Assembly (NCBI GenBank): GCA_022823725.1
Contig: JAJEHL010000026.1
Location: 620,001-684,000 of the forward strand
Direction of reading: 5' to 3'
DNA: 64,000 nucleotides
Source of the DNA: Candidatus Latescibacterota bacterium
Lineage (GTDB): Bacteria; Latescibacterota; UBA2968
Numbering within the stretch: the first letter of the stretch is position 1; every line of letters starts with the position of its first letter. The notes under the pieces are model-generated. The model was not told where the DNA came from and did not search any database. It saw only the letters and a list, made by a program, of their open reading frames with translations. The position numbers and the translations under genes are program-made. This document shows positions 34,008 to 43,256 of the stretch, in pieces.

Positions 34008-35996
34008 ATGGCCCTACCCGAATCCCTGTCTCCCACATCTGAAGATGCCCAAAGAAGAGCGGCGCGCATTACGCCTCGCAGTGTCGCGCTGGGGCTTCTG
34101 ATTTCTTGTCTGGCGAGTGCATGGGTGACGTATTCCCGCACGGCTGCAAATACTTCTGCGGTTAATATTACGCATCTTCCGGTTTCTATTTTTGCGATTT
34201 TTTTGTGCGTTTTTATTGTCAATACGCTTCTGAAGATTCGGTTCGAGAAGCAGGGTCTGGCTTCCCGAGAATTGGCTGTTATTTTCGCTATGGGGCTGGT
34301 CGGGGCGATTATTCCCGCGCGTGGGTTGACCGGTGTCTGGCTGGGGCTGATGGCCGCACCGCATTATCTGGCTACGCCGGAGAATGGGTGGATTGATAAT
34401 GTTCAACCCTTTCTTCCGCCCTATCTATTTCCCTCTAATGATCACCAGCAGACGACGTTTTTGTACGAGGGTTTGCCGTCTGGCGTGTCTATTCCGTGGG
34501 AGGTGTGGATTGGTCCGATTTTCTGGTGGGTTACACTGATTCTGGCGGGGTTTGTGGTGTGTTTTTGCATTGTGGTTATTCTTCGCAAGCAATGGGTTGA
34601 GAGCGAGCGTCTGGATTATCCTTTGCTCGCGCCCGTTCTCGAGATGGTTGCCGAGGCACGGGATTCTTCGGGGCGAAGTGGCTGGCCGATCCTTTTTAGA
34701 GGGTATCTTTTTTGGATTGGTTTTGGGCTGGCGTTTGGGATTATCGGGTGGAATATTATTACTTATTTTTATACGACTGTTCCCCGCATTAGCATGAGTC
34801 CGAATGGCGGGCTTTTTTATTTTGCGCGCCTTTTTCCGCCGCTGTTGACGCATATCAATACTTATACGATTGGCTTTGGCTATTTTGTGAATCTGGAAAT
34901 TCTTTTTTCGATCTGGTTTTTCCACTTTTTGCTGATGGGCGAGATTGCGCTTATTCGGAAGACGGGTTTTCAGTTTGGGCGGATGCACCAGAAGGGCGGT
35001 GGATGGGGTGATCCCCTGGTGCAGTGGCAGTGCATGGGCGCGCTTTTTGTGTTTGTGGGCTGGGGTCTCTGGACTGCGCGGCGGCATTTGAAGGCGGTTT
35101 TCAGGAAGGCGTGGAATAATGATCCCGATGTGGATGATGCGGATGAGCTTCTTTCCTATCGCACGGCTGTGATTGGCTTGATTGTGGGTGTGGCTTATAT
35201 CATAGCCTATCTTTTGAAGGCGGGGGTTGCGCCGGGTCTTTTGATGATTACGATACCGGCTGCGATTGTTATTTATATCGCGCTTGCCCGTTTTGTGTGT
35301 GAGTCGGGCACGCTGTATCTGGGTATTCCCACGACGCCTCTGGATATGGGTTTTCAACTGATCGGTACGGTTACGATTGATCCGAAGACGATTGCCGTGG
35401 GTTCTACGGCTCATGCGCTGCGCTGGATGCTGTTTATGCCGGCTTTGTCGCAGAATGTCAAAGTTTTTGATCGCGTGCCGGGCAATAAGCGCGCGCTTTT
35501 TTGGGTGTTGCTTTTGGGGTTGGTCGGTGCGCTGGTGGTCAATATTTCTATGGTGCTCTATCTGGGCTATACACATGGGGCGTACAATTTTACGGAGTAT
35601 CCGTTTACCCGGTACGCGCCCCGTCTTTACGATGCGATTGTCACGAAGATCAAGTCTCCCGAACCGGCTTCATGGGAGCGGATGGTGCTGTTCGGTTTTG
35701 GAGGCTTCATTTTTGCGATTCTCACGGCGCTTCGGTACCGCCTGCCCTGGTGGCCTATCCATCCCGTGGGTTTTATTATTACGACGACGAGTATTCTTCA
35801 CGAGATTACGTCTCTTATTATTGTCTGGCTATTTAAAGCTATTGTGATCCGGGTGGGCGGTGTGTCTCTTTACGAAAAATACCGTCCGCTATTTTTTGGC
35901 ATTATTGCAGGCAGGGCGACGGGGGTGCTGGTTTCGTTTGTTGTCGATTTGATCTGGTTCCCCGGGGGTGGGCATGGGGTACACGGTTGGGCGTGA
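34008..35996 (+). CDS. DUF6785/DUF6784-type polytopic membrane protein (OPT-like), copy 2
   Basis: 662 residues with about 12-14 membrane segments. It keeps the landmarks of the paralogue at 4612-6597: YEGLPSGVSIPWEVWIGPIF, RKQWVESERLDYP, RVPGNKRALF, FVCESGTLYLGIP and a Gly-rich C-terminus ending HGVHGWA. The start codon has no clear ribosome site. The gene follows the restriction-modification pair by 93 bases on the same strand, and it ends in a strong hairpin (36019-36052). Substrate and direction of transport are not known. Two copies in one window suggest family expansion in this genome. Confidence 0.75.
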   Translation: MALPESLSPTSEDAQRRAARITPRSVALGLLISCLASAWVTYSRTAANTSAVNITHLPVSIFAIFLCVFIVNTLLKIRFEKQGLASRELAVIFAMGLVGAIIPARGLTGVWLGLMAAPHYLATPENGWIDNVQPFLPPYLFPSNDHQQTTFLYEGLPSGVSIPWEVWIGPIFWWVTLILAGFVVCFCIVVILRKQWVESERLDYPLLAPVLEMVAEARDSSGRSGWPILFRGYLFWIGFGLAFGIIGWNIITYFYTTVPRISMSPNGGLFYFARLFPPLLTHINTYTIGFGYFVNLEILFSIWFFHFLLMGEIALIRKTGFQFGRMHQKGGGWGDPLVQWQCMGALFVFVGWGLWTARRHLKAVFRKAWNNDPDVDDADELLSYRTAVIGLIVGVAYIIAYLLKAGVAPGLLMITIPAAIVIYIALARFVCESGTLYLGIPTTPLDMGFQLIGTVTIDPKTIAVGSTAHALRWMLFMPALSQNVKVFDRVPGNKRALFWVLLLGLVGALVVNISMVLYLGYTHGAYNFTEYPFTRYAPRLYDAIVTKIKSPEPASWERMVLFGFGGFIFAILTALRYRLPWWPIHPVGFIITTTSILHEITSLIIVWLFKAIVIRVGGVSLYEKYRPLFFGIIAGRATGVLVSFVVDLIWFPGGGHGVHGWA

Positions 35997-36018
35997 GGGG
36001 AAGTGTGAAGTAAAAGAT

Positions 36019-36052
36019 AAAGCCCCGTTTGACCTTTGTCAGACGGGGCTTT
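36019..36052. terminator. Bidirectional intrinsic terminator
   Basis: AAAGCCCCGT (36019-36028) and ACGGGGCTTT (36043-36052) form a perfect 10-bp stem. It lies between the convergent stops of the DUF6785 gene (plus) and the basic-protein gene (minus); the minus read continues TTTATCTTTT. Confidence 0.85.
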
Positions 36053-36073
36053 CGATGTTGGCGGGTATATGCT

Positions 36074-37267
36074 TCAAGCGTTCTTCAAGGCATTGACGGC
36101 TTCTATCAATCGCCGGTCGGCTTTGTAGCGCAACTCTAAGATCGCGTCTATATCCGATAGTGCGTTGGACTCGGCCTGGAGTCGGCACACGTCAATGCGG
36201 TCTGACAGGGCATTCATGACCACGTCGAGCAACATCAAATCTGTAATGTCGTCGGCTACCATACACTCGTCGGCCAGAATTTTGCGGATCATTTGTAGGG
36301 GCTTTTTGAGCCTCTCGGCGTCCGGGATGGTTTCGCTTTTGCCGTTGTTGACCAGTTCGGGCGACAAGCTGCCGAGAAACCCTTCACTGATGAATTGCCG
36401 CGTTTTGTCTTCGGTCCACGATTGCGCCAATATTTGTGTCAATTTGTTCGATGGTTGTTCGGGTTTCTGGCTCCGATTTCGATCACTGCTGCGCTTTGAA
36501 GATCGTTGTTTGTTCTGGCCGCCTTGATTGCGTCCTTTGGGCGGGCGAGATACTTTGCGTGTGTCTTCTTTTTTTGGTTCATCCCGCTTGCTCTGAGCAG
36601 GTGTTTCGGTTCTCGCAGGTTTCGCTGATGCTTGAACGGTTTTTTCTTCTGTGTCCGCGTTTTGCTGCCGCGTGGGTTGAACGGGTGTGCTTACACCCGA
36701 TGCTTGAACGGGTTGGTTCTCTGTATTCGCGTTTTGCTGTCGCGTGGGTTGTACAGGTGTGTTTACACCGGCGCGATCTTCCCAGCCAATTGGTGCAGAC
36801 CGCCTTGTTCGACGCCCCCATTGCATTTCTTCTGGTTGCACATCCTGGGGCGTTTGTGTTTGCGCGGTTTCTGCCTCTTTTCGATTCTGTTCGGCAGAAG
36901 CCTTTGCCTGAACCTGTTCCCTTCGCTGTCTGGATGGCGGCGATGAGATCACCGTGCGCTCTTCCTGTGCAGCAGACCTTTCGATCTTTTTCGCAGGTTT
37001 TTTGGCCTGTTTTGCAGGTTTCTTGGCTGTTTTTTTAGTTGCCTGCTTTTTGGCTGTTTTTTTAGATGGTTGCTTTTTCGCAGGCTTTTTGGACGACCGC
37101 TTTTTTGATACACGCGGTGTAGAAGATCTGGTGCTCGTTTTCTTAGCTGGCTTTTTGGCTGTTTTTTTAGTTGCCTGCTTTTTGGACGGGCGTTTTGCTT
37201 TTTTTGCTGTGGATGTTGCGCCTTCAGTTTCCCGAGGTTCATCGGTCTGTGATTTCGTTTTTGCCAT
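36074..37267 (-). CDS. Histone-H1-like lysine/alanine/proline-rich DNA-binding protein
   Basis: 397 residues. Residues 21-94 are repeated KKTAKKPAKK and KKQATKK units as in eukaryotic H1 tails and bacterial H1-like (Hc1/HctB-type) proteins. Residues 95-270 are low-complexity, rich in Gln, Arg, Ser and Pro, with two near-identical 24-residue repeats (167-190 and 191-214). Residues 275-397 form an ordered, acidic helical domain (ILADECMVADDITDLMLLDVV) of unknown family. The likely role is nucleoid binding or compaction with a protein-protein C-terminal domain. It has its own promoter and ends at a bidirectional terminator, so it is monocistronic. Confidence 0.7.
   Translation of the reverse strand: MAKTKSQTDEPRETEGATSTAKKAKRPSKKQATKKTAKKPAKKTSTRSSTPRVSKKRSSKKPAKKQPSKKTAKKQATKKTAKKPAKQAKKPAKKIERSAAQEERTVISSPPSRQRREQVQAKASAEQNRKEAETAQTQTPQDVQPEEMQWGRRTRRSAPIGWEDRAGVNTPVQPTRQQNANTENQPVQASGVSTPVQPTRQQNADTEEKTVQASAKPARTETPAQSKRDEPKKEDTRKVSRPPKGRNQGGQNKQRSSKRSSDRNRSQKPEQPSNKLTQILAQSWTEDKTRQFISEGFLGSLSPELVNNGKSETIPDAERLKKPLQMIRKILADECMVADDITDLMLLDVVMNALSDRIDVCRLQAESNALSDIDAILELRYKADRRLIEAVNALKNA
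36626..36769 (-). repeat. Two tandem 72-base repeats inside the basic-protein gene
   Basis: Codons 167-190 and 191-214 encode GVNTPVQPTRQQNAN... and GVSTPVQPTRQQNAD..., differing at a few residues only. This is an in-frame tandem duplication. The codons for the Lys-rich N-terminal part (around 37018-37060 and 37145-37190) are also direct repeats. Confidence 0.75.
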
Positions 37268-37304
37268 AATATCCTTTCGTCAAATTTGGTTTAAGTCTTT
37301 GCAT

Positions 37305-37333
37305 AATATAGATAAAACTGCCCACAAATTCAA
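37305..37333 (-). promoter_or_regulatory. Promoter of the basic-protein gene
   Basis: On the minus strand TTGAAT (37333-37328), a 17-base spacer and TATATT (37310-37305). The predicted leader of about 30 bases contains AAAGGA before the ATG at 37267. Confidence 0.6.
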
Positions 37334-37342
37334 CCAAACACG

Positions 37343-37371
37343 AAAAAAAGGCTGACCATTGGTCAGCCTTT
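37343..37371 (-). terminator. Intrinsic terminator of groES-groEL
   Basis: On the minus strand AAAGGCTGACC and GGTCAGCCTTT make a perfect 11-bp stem with a 3-base loop, directly followed by a T-run. It lies 33 bases beyond the groEL stop. Confidence 0.9.
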
Positions 37372-37403
37372 TGTGGAGGTTGAGCATATTTTGACAGTTC
37401 GAT

Positions 37404-39023
37404 TTAGTGCATGTGTCCGTGGTCGTGGGCGGGCGCAGCACCTTCGTTTTCTTCTGGCTTATCTGTCACCAGAGCTTCGGTTGTCAATAACAGTCCCGCG
37501 ATGGATGCCGCATTTTCGATTGCGGTGCGCACCACTTTTGTGGGGTCAATGACACCGGCTTGTATGAGGTCTTCGTATTGCTCGGTGCGTGCATTAAACC
37601 CATAAGCGCCTTCGCCTTCTTTCACTTTTTGTACGACGAGACTGCCTTCTATGCCAGCATTATCGGCGATTTGACGCAGCGGTGCTTGCAGTGCGCGACG
37701 CACGATATCTACGCCCGTGCTCTGGTCGCCCTGCACATCCGTTTCGTCTAATGCGCTAATACTGCGCAGGAGGGCGACCCCCCCGCCGGGCACAATGCCT
37801 TCTTCAACAGCAGCGCGTACGGAATGGAGTGCATCTTCGACGCGGGCTTTCTTTTCTTTCATTTCTGTTTCGGTTGCCGCACCAACGTTGATGACGGCCA
37901 CACCACCGGCCAATTTTGCCAATCGCTCTTCGAGTTTTTCACGGTCGTAGTCAGAGGTGGTATCTTCAATTTGCCGACGAATCTGGCTCGTTCTGCCCTG
38001 GATATCGGCTACAGATCCCGCGCCTTCTACGATTGTGGTGTCGTCTTTGTCGATTACTATGCGCTTGGCCTGCCCGAGGTCGCTGATTTCGACGTTTTCG
38101 AGCTTGATGCCGAGGTCTTCCGTAATGACACGCCCACCCGTCAGGACGGCGATATCACCCAGCATTTCTTTCCGGCGGTCGCCATATCCCGGTGCTTTTA
38201 CGGCACAGGCAGCGAGGGTGCCGCGCACTTTGTTGACGACAAAAGTGGCGAGGGCTTCACCTTCCACGTCTTCGGCAATGACCAGAAGCGGCTTGCCTGC
38301 GCTGGCGACTTTTTCGAGGAGAGGCAATAAGTCGTTCATGTTTGACAATTTTGCCTCGTGAATGAGGATCAGCGCGTCTTCCAGTACGGCTTCCATGTTT
38401 TCCTGATCGGTCACAAAATAGGGCGATAGATAACCGCGATCAAACTGCATCCCTTCGACCACATCCAGCGTTGTTTCGATGCTCTTGGCCTCTTCGACTG
38501 TGATTGTGCCGTCTTTGCCGACTTTGTCCATTGCATCGGCTATGATTTCACCAATGCTGCTGTCGCTGTTGGCGGATATTGTCCCGACTTGTGCAATTGA
38601 ATTGCGGTCTTTTACTGGCTGGCTCTGGTCTCCCAGTGCTTTGACTACGGCCCCGACAGCCACATCAATGCCGCGCTTGAGGTCCATTGGGTTGGCTCCG
38701 GCGGTCACGTTGCGCAAGCCTTCGCGGAAGATGGCCTCGGCCAGAACAGTCGCCGTGGTTGTGCCGTCACCCGCAACGTCAGAAGTCTTTGCGGCGACTT
38801 CTTTGACCATCTGCACGCCCATGTTTTCGTAAGCGTCTTCGAGTTCGATTTCTTTGGCTACAGTCACGCCGTCTTTTGTTACGGTGGGAGAACCCCAGGA
38901 TTTTGCGATAACCACATTTCGGCCAGCAGGTCCCAATGTGGCTTTCACGGCTTTGCTCAAGAGCGTTACACCATCGAGAATGCGCTCTCGAGCATCTATT
39001 CCATAGGCAATCTGCTTTGCCAT
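37404..39023 (-). CDS. groEL: Chaperonin GroEL (Hsp60)
   Basis: 539 residues, near the usual 540-550. It starts [15 protein letters not shown], and [15 protein letters not shown] (about 86-100) is the ATP/Mg2+ site with the catalytic Asp. [11 protein letters not shown], the [11 protein letters not shown] stretch and [15 protein letters not shown] (about 400) are intact. The C-terminus is not the usual GGM repeat but a His-rich tail, PAHDHGHMH, which might bind metal ions. It forms the 14-subunit ring that folds proteins with GroES. It lies 15 bases after groES and is expected to be induced by heat through HrcA. Confidence 0.97.
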   Translation of the reverse strand: MAKQIAYGIDARERILDGVTLLSKAVKATLGPAGRNVVIAKSWGSPTVTKDGVTVAKEIELEDAYENMGVQMVKEVAAKTSDVAGDGTTTATVLAEAIFREGLRNVTAGANPMDLKRGIDVAVGAVVKALGDQSQPVKDRNSIAQVGTISANSDSSIGEIIADAMDKVGKDGTITVEEAKSIETTLDVVEGMQFDRGYLSPYFVTDQENMEAVLEDALILIHEAKLSNMNDLLPLLEKVASAGKPLLVIAEDVEGEALATFVVNKVRGTLAACAVKAPGYGDRRKEMLGDIAVLTGGRVITEDLGIKLENVEISDLGQAKRIVIDKDDTTIVEGAGSVADIQGRTSQIRRQIEDTTSDYDREKLEERLAKLAGGVAVINVGAATETEMKEKKARVEDALHSVRAAVEEGIVPGGGVALLRSISALDETDVQGDQSTGVDIVRRALQAPLRQIADNAGIEGSLVVQKVKEGEGAYGFNARTEQYEDLIQAGVIDPTKVVRTAIENAASIAGLLLTTEALVTDKPEENEGAAPAHDHGHMH

Positions 39024-39038
39024 AATATCAATCTCCTT

Positions 39039-39326
39039 CTACTGAATAATGCCCAATACGTCATCTTCGTTTACGATTACGTAATCATCGCCGTCAACTT
39101 CAATTTCCGTGCCGGCGTATTTGCCAATTAAAATTTTTTCTCCGGATTTTACCGCTGGCGCGATTACGTCTCCATTCTTATTGCGTTTGCCCGGCCCAAC
39201 GGCTATGACTTCTGCTTCCTGTGGTGTTTCTTTTGCGGTATCGGGGATGATAATGCCCCCCTTTACCTGCTCATCAGCATCCACCCGTCGCACCAAAATG
39301 CGATCGGAAAGCGGACGGACATTCAT
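39039..39326 (-). CDS. groES: Co-chaperonin GroES (Hsp10)
   Basis: 95 residues. RPLSDRILVRRVDADEQ at the N-terminus, GGIIIPDTAKETPQ (mobile loop, about 23-35) and DYVIVNEDDVLGII at the end are typical. It caps GroEL during folding. AAGGAGG lies 7 bases before the ATG. It is the first gene of a two-gene operon behind a CIRCE operator. Confidence 0.97.
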   Translation of the reverse strand: MNVRPLSDRILVRRVDADEQVKGGIIIPDTAKETPQEAEVIAVGPGKRNKNGDVIAPAVKSGEKILIGKYAGTEIEVDGDDYVIVNEDDVLGIIQ

Positions 39327-39381
39327 GAGAACCCTCCTTAAAAAACAGTTAAATGTAATAAATTTAATTGTTTATATGTTG

Positions 39382-39408
39382 TTAGCACTCCACCATTTTG
39401 AGTGCTAA
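39382..39408. promoter_or_regulatory. CIRCE operator (HrcA binding site)
   Basis: TTAGCACTC, nine bases, GAGTGCTAA: a perfect inverted repeat identical to the CIRCE consensus, just downstream of the groES -10 box. HrcA is expected to bind here and repress groES-groEL until heat or unfolded protein releases it. Confidence 0.95.
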
Positions 39409-39416
39409 GGCGGGAA

Positions 39417-39445
39417 AATATACAGAAGCACCAATATTTGCGCAA
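39417..39445 (-). promoter_or_regulatory. Promoter of groES-groEL
   Basis: On the minus strand TTGCGC (39445-39440), a 17-base spacer and TATATT (39422-39417). The CIRCE operator starts 8 bases downstream, so bound HrcA would block initiation. Confidence 0.7.
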
Positions 39446-39514
39446 GTGAAAAGGTGGTGAGACGTAAAACGTGAGACGTGAGAGGCGTTGGGTAGTCGTC
39501 TTACGTCTTGCCTC
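39446..39514. repeat. GAGACGTGAGA-type dispersed element, copy 1
   Basis: Carries GAGACGT and ACGTGAGACGTGAGAGGCG, then GGGTAGTCGTCTTACGTCTTGCCTCTTAC. The GAGAGGC and GCCTCT arms can pair, giving a hairpin after the rhodanese stop. The same element in the other orientation lies at 51845-51945. Confidence 0.6.
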
Positions 39515-39988
39515 TTACCTGCTTTCAGTCAGTTTTGTTTTTTTTTGAGCCAATACTTTTTCCAGATGATCAATTTGCTCTTTGAGCAGTTCGGGGGGGT
39601 CTGGCGCACCCGTTTCTTCAGGTGGCGGCGGAATTTCAGCTGGCAAATGCGCATCTTCCCAGTCTCCGTATCCGCCGTCCATTGAGATTACCTTTTCGTA
39701 TCCCATGGCTTTCAGGGTTTCGCCAGCGAGGAGGGATCGCACGCCGCCTGCACAAATTACAATTACTTCACGCGATTTGTCGGGCATTACCGCTTCAGCT
39801 TTATATTCCAATTCACCGCGCGGTATGTGTACTGATCCTTTTAAGTGCCCGCGCTCCCATTCATCCAGTCCTCGCACGTCGAGTAATACGGGATTATTGC
39901 CCTCGTCCAAATACTCATTTACTTCCTGTACAGTCATTTCTGGAATATTTTGACGCGCATCATCCAGCAAATTTTCACGCGACTTCAT
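39515..39988 (-). CDS. Rhodanese-domain protein
   Basis: 157 residues. The rhodanese core spans about 12-118: LLDVRGLDEWERGHLKG then VIVICAGGVRSLLAG, where the Cys of C-A-G-G-V-R is the sulfur-carrying residue. The remaining 40 residues are a Pro-rich linker and a short predicted coiled coil (LLKEQIDHLEKVLAQKK). It is a cytoplasmic sulfur-transfer or redox protein. It starts 21 bases after secA on the same strand, so the two may share a transcript. The sulfur acceptor is unknown. Confidence 0.85.
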   Translation of the reverse strand: MKSRENLLDDARQNIPEMTVQEVNEYLDEGNNPVLLDVRGLDEWERGHLKGSVHIPRGELEYKAEAVMPDKSREVIVICAGGVRSLLAGETLKAMGYEKVISMDGGYGDWEDAHLPAEIPPPPEETGAPDPPELLKEQIDHLEKVLAQKKTKLTESR

Positions 39989-40009
39989 ACGTTTATCTCC
40001 TCATTGGCT

Positions 40010-43000
40010 TTAAGTTCTTCCATGGCAGTGTTTGTACTTTTTTCCACTTCCGCACGGACACGGCGCGTTTCGTCCCACCTTTTTTTCAACGCGCACCGGC
40101 TGTTTTTTGGGCGCATCGCCTTCTGTAGAATTGGCGGTCAATTCATCGGCGCCCGGTTCGGGCATGCCAGCAAAGCCCATTCCCGTGGCATCGCGGTGTT
40201 CCAATGACAGGCGTGCAGGCTGCTGGGTGCGCGGTTGTGCGGGTGTTTCTTCAATAGAAATGCGGAATAACAATCGCAGTGTTTCTCGGTTGATGTCTTC
40301 GAGCAATGCTACAAACATCTCGTAACCTTCGCGCTTGTACTCGATCAATGGATTTTTTTGTCCATAACCGCGAAGGCCAATGCCCTCTTTCAGATCGTCC
40401 ATTTCGCGGAGGTGTTCTTTCCACTTCTCATCAAAGACACTCAGGTAAATCATGCGTTCTATCTGGCGCATACGGTCTTCCCCAATGACCCTTTCGCGGC
40501 GATCATAAGCCTCGCGAACCCCGCGCAATACGCGATCTCGCAAACCCGCTTCGCGCAATTGGGGCAGATCTTCATCGGGTATGACGGGTGCCTGTAAAAA
40601 CACATTGCGCAAATCTTCCATCAAGCCATCGAAATTCCAGTCTTCGGGATGTGCGTCGGGCGGTATATGAATATCCAATAGCGCATCGATGGTTTCGTCG
40701 ATCATTTCGCTGATCATCGCCGAGATATCTTCTTCTTCCAGCGCGTGTCTGCGTCTGTCGTAAATCACTTCGCGCTGTTGGTTCATTACGTCGTCGTAAT
40801 CCAGCACCTGTTTTCGAAATTCAAAATTGCGCGCTTCAACCCGTTTTTGCGCGGTTTCAATGGATTTTGTCACCCAGCTGTGTTCGATCACTTCGCCTTC
40901 TTCAGCACCCAGGCGGTCCATGACACGGGCAATGCGCTCGGATCCAAACAAACGCATCAGGTCGTCTTCCAGTGAAATGAAAAACCGCGAGCTTCCCGGG
41001 TCCCCTTGCCGTCCGGAGCGACCGCGCAATTGCCGGTCTATGCGCCGGGATTCGTGTCGTTCAGTGCCGATGATATTCAAGCCACACGGGACTTCATCCC
41101 GACACCCGTATTCGTCTATGTAAGGACATAGGGGCTGGGCGTCATCGGGATTTGCAATCAATGCACACTGGTGCCCTTCGGGCGCTTTTACGATGCCGGG
41201 TCCCAGTTTGATATCTGTACCGCGCCCGGCCATATTGGTTGCAATTGTCACGGCACCCGGTTGTCCGGCTTGTGCGATGATCTGCGCTTCTTGTACATTT
41301 TGTCGGGCATTGAGGACCTGATGTTTGATTTTTTTGCGCGTGAGCATCCGCGAAATCAACTCGGAGGTTTCAACGGAAATTGTGCCGACCAGGACCGGCA
41401 ATTTTTGTTCGTGTAGATGCACGATTTCATCGAGTAGAGCATTGTATTTTTCGCGTTTTGTGCGATAGATCCAGTCGTTAGAATCGATGCGGCGCACCGG
41501 CTCATGCGTTGGAATCGATACCACATCGAGTTTGTAGATTTGATGAAATTCTTCGGCTTCTGTCTCGGCAGTGCCGGTCATCCCCGCCAGTCGGTCATAG
41601 AGTCTGAAATAATTTTGTAATGTAATGGTTGCCACAGTTTGCGTGTCGCGTTCGACTTTTACCTTTTCTTTTGCTTCCAATGCCTGGTGCAATCCATCGG
41701 CAAAACGGCGTCCGGGCTGTGGCCGTCCCGTATATTCATCAATGATGACAACCCTGCCGTCGTCGATCATATATTGCACGTCTTTTTCGTATAGAGAATA
41801 GGCTTGCAACAATTTTCGCACGCTGTGGATAGACTCATTCTTTTCTCCATAGTCCTGATAGGCGGCTTCCTTTGCGTGGTCTTTGTCTGAATCGGATAGC
41901 GATTTATTTTGTTCGATATCCCGAAGTACTTCGTCGAGGTCTGGCAATACAAAATCGTCTGGATTGCGGCTGATTTCGTCGCGTCCCTTTTCTGTCAGGT
42001 CGATGATGTGGCTTTTTTCATCGATGCTAAAATAGAGGTCTTCGTCCAGCTCTCCCGTGCGCTTATCGCGGATATAATCGGATTCAACCCGCTGCACGAG
42101 GCGCTTGATGCCCTCTTCTTGAAGGCGCTTCATAAAGCGACTGTTTTTGGGCATTCCGCGCTGAACCTGCAATAACAAGATGCCGGCTTCGTATTCATCG
42201 CCAGACTCGAGTTCTTCTTCTGCTTGCTTTAAAATATTATTTACGATTCGGGTTTGGGCGCGCACCAATTTTTCGACCAGAGGGCGCATTTCTTCATACC
42301 GATGCGATGAGGATTCCGACACGGGTCCCGAGATGATCAGCGGTGTGCGCGCCTCGTCGATCAGGATGCTATCTACCTCGTCAATAATTGCAAAATAGTG
42401 CTCGCGCTGTATCAGGTCTTCGGGGCGAATCGCCATGTTATCGTAGAGGTAATCAAAACCAAACTGATCTTTTGTGCCGTACACGATATCCATAAGACAG
42501 GCGTCTTTGTGGTCGCACACGCGCATGCGATACCCGTCTTCACCCTCTTCTTCCATAATAAAACCTTCCACGCCCAACGCTCGGTCCTGAATGACGCCTA
42601 CGGTGAGGCCCAGGAACAAATACACGGGTCCCAGCCACATGGCGTCGCGCTTGGCGAGGTAGGAATTTACGGTGACGAGATGCACGCCGCGCCCGAGCAA
42701 GCCATTCAGGTACAAAGCCAGGCCCGCAGCCAGTGTTTTGCCTTCGCCCGTGGCCATTTCGGCGATCTTGCCCTGATGCAATACGGTCGCGCCGATCAAT
42801 TGCACGTCGTAGGGTATTTCATGCCACACGATTTGATCGCCAGCCCGATCCCAGGATTTGCCCCGTTCTTTGAAGCGCCGACACGTTTCCTTAAAGACAG
42901 CAAATGCTTCTGGGTGAATTTCATCGAGTACATCGCGCTCAATATCCTTGATTTCGGCTTCGACTTCGGCAATGGCTTCCAATTGTTCGGTGCGGTCTTC

Positions 43001-43228
43001 ATCTCGCTGCATCGCAGCCAATTCTTCCTTGAGCTGGATGAGATGCTTTTGAGCGTCGTCAGTCGCTTCGGCAATGCGCGCGCGGAACTCAGTTGTTTTG
43101 CCTTTTAATTTCTCGTCGGACAAAGAGGCATATTCTTCGTAGAGTTGATTAATTTCATCCACAACCGGTTGCATCTTTTTGACATCCCGATCGTGTTTGC
43201 TGCCGAAAATTTTTGTCAGGAAATTCAT
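40010..43228 (-). CDS. secA: Protein translocase ATPase SecA
   Basis: 1072 residues, longer than the E. coli 901 mainly through an extra N-terminal coiled coil (about 55-105, with AAMQRDEDRTEQLEAIAEVE) ahead of the first nucleotide-binding fold, as in FCB-type SecA. GEGKT (161-165) is the Walker A, IIDEVDSILIDEARTPLI the DEVD box, and ATNMAGRGTDIKLG the helicase motif V region. CPCGSGKKYKHCH at the C-terminus is the zinc-binding SEC-C motif. It drives preproteins through SecYEG. It lies in the rib-nusB-secA stretch, which probably forms a long operon. Confidence 0.97.
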   Translation of the reverse strand: MNFLTKIFGSKHDRDVKKMQPVVDEINQLYEEYASLSDEKLKGKTTEFRARIAEATDDAQKHLIQLKEELAAMQRDEDRTEQLEAIAEVEAEIKDIERDVLDEIHPEAFAVFKETCRRFKERGKSWDRAGDQIVWHEIPYDVQLIGATVLHQGKIAEMATGEGKTLAAGLALYLNGLLGRGVHLVTVNSYLAKRDAMWLGPVYLFLGLTVGVIQDRALGVEGFIMEEEGEDGYRMRVCDHKDACLMDIVYGTKDQFGFDYLYDNMAIRPEDLIQREHYFAIIDEVDSILIDEARTPLIISGPVSESSSHRYEEMRPLVEKLVRAQTRIVNNILKQAEEELESGDEYEAGILLLQVQRGMPKNSRFMKRLQEEGIKRLVQRVESDYIRDKRTGELDEDLYFSIDEKSHIIDLTEKGRDEISRNPDDFVLPDLDEVLRDIEQNKSLSDSDKDHAKEAAYQDYGEKNESIHSVRKLLQAYSLYEKDVQYMIDDGRVVIIDEYTGRPQPGRRFADGLHQALEAKEKVKVERDTQTVATITLQNYFRLYDRLAGMTGTAETEAEEFHQIYKLDVVSIPTHEPVRRIDSNDWIYRTKREKYNALLDEIVHLHEQKLPVLVGTISVETSELISRMLTRKKIKHQVLNARQNVQEAQIIAQAGQPGAVTIATNMAGRGTDIKLGPGIVKAPEGHQCALIANPDDAQPLCPYIDEYGCRDEVPCGLNIIGTERHESRRIDRQLRGRSGRQGDPGSSRFFISLEDDLMRLFGSERIARVMDRLGAEEGEVIEHSWVTKSIETAQKRVEARNFEFRKQVLDYDDVMNQQREVIYDRRRHALEEEDISAMISEMIDETIDALLDIHIPPDAHPEDWNFDGLMEDLRNVFLQAPVIPDEDLPQLREAGLRDRVLRGVREAYDRRERVIGEDRMRQIERMIYLSVFDEKWKEHLREMDDLKEGIGLRGYGQKNPLIEYKREGYEMFVALLEDINRETLRLLFRISIEETPAQPRTQQPARLSLEHRDATGMGFAGMPEPGADELTANSTEGDAPKKQPVRVEKKVGRNAPCPCGSGKKYKHCHGRT

Positions 43229-43256
43229 TGTGATTTATCCTGTGGATAATGAGGTG

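Noticed and set aside
33959-34222. 87-codon minus-strand ORF at the start of the second DUF6785 gene
   Set aside because: Overlaps the N-terminus of a well supported gene on the other strand and has no recognisable domain.
34425-35576. 383-codon minus-strand ORF rich in Arg, His, Pro and Asn
   Set aside because: It is antisense to the DUF6785 gene, and its composition is what the complement of a hydrophobic gene gives; no domain is recognisable.
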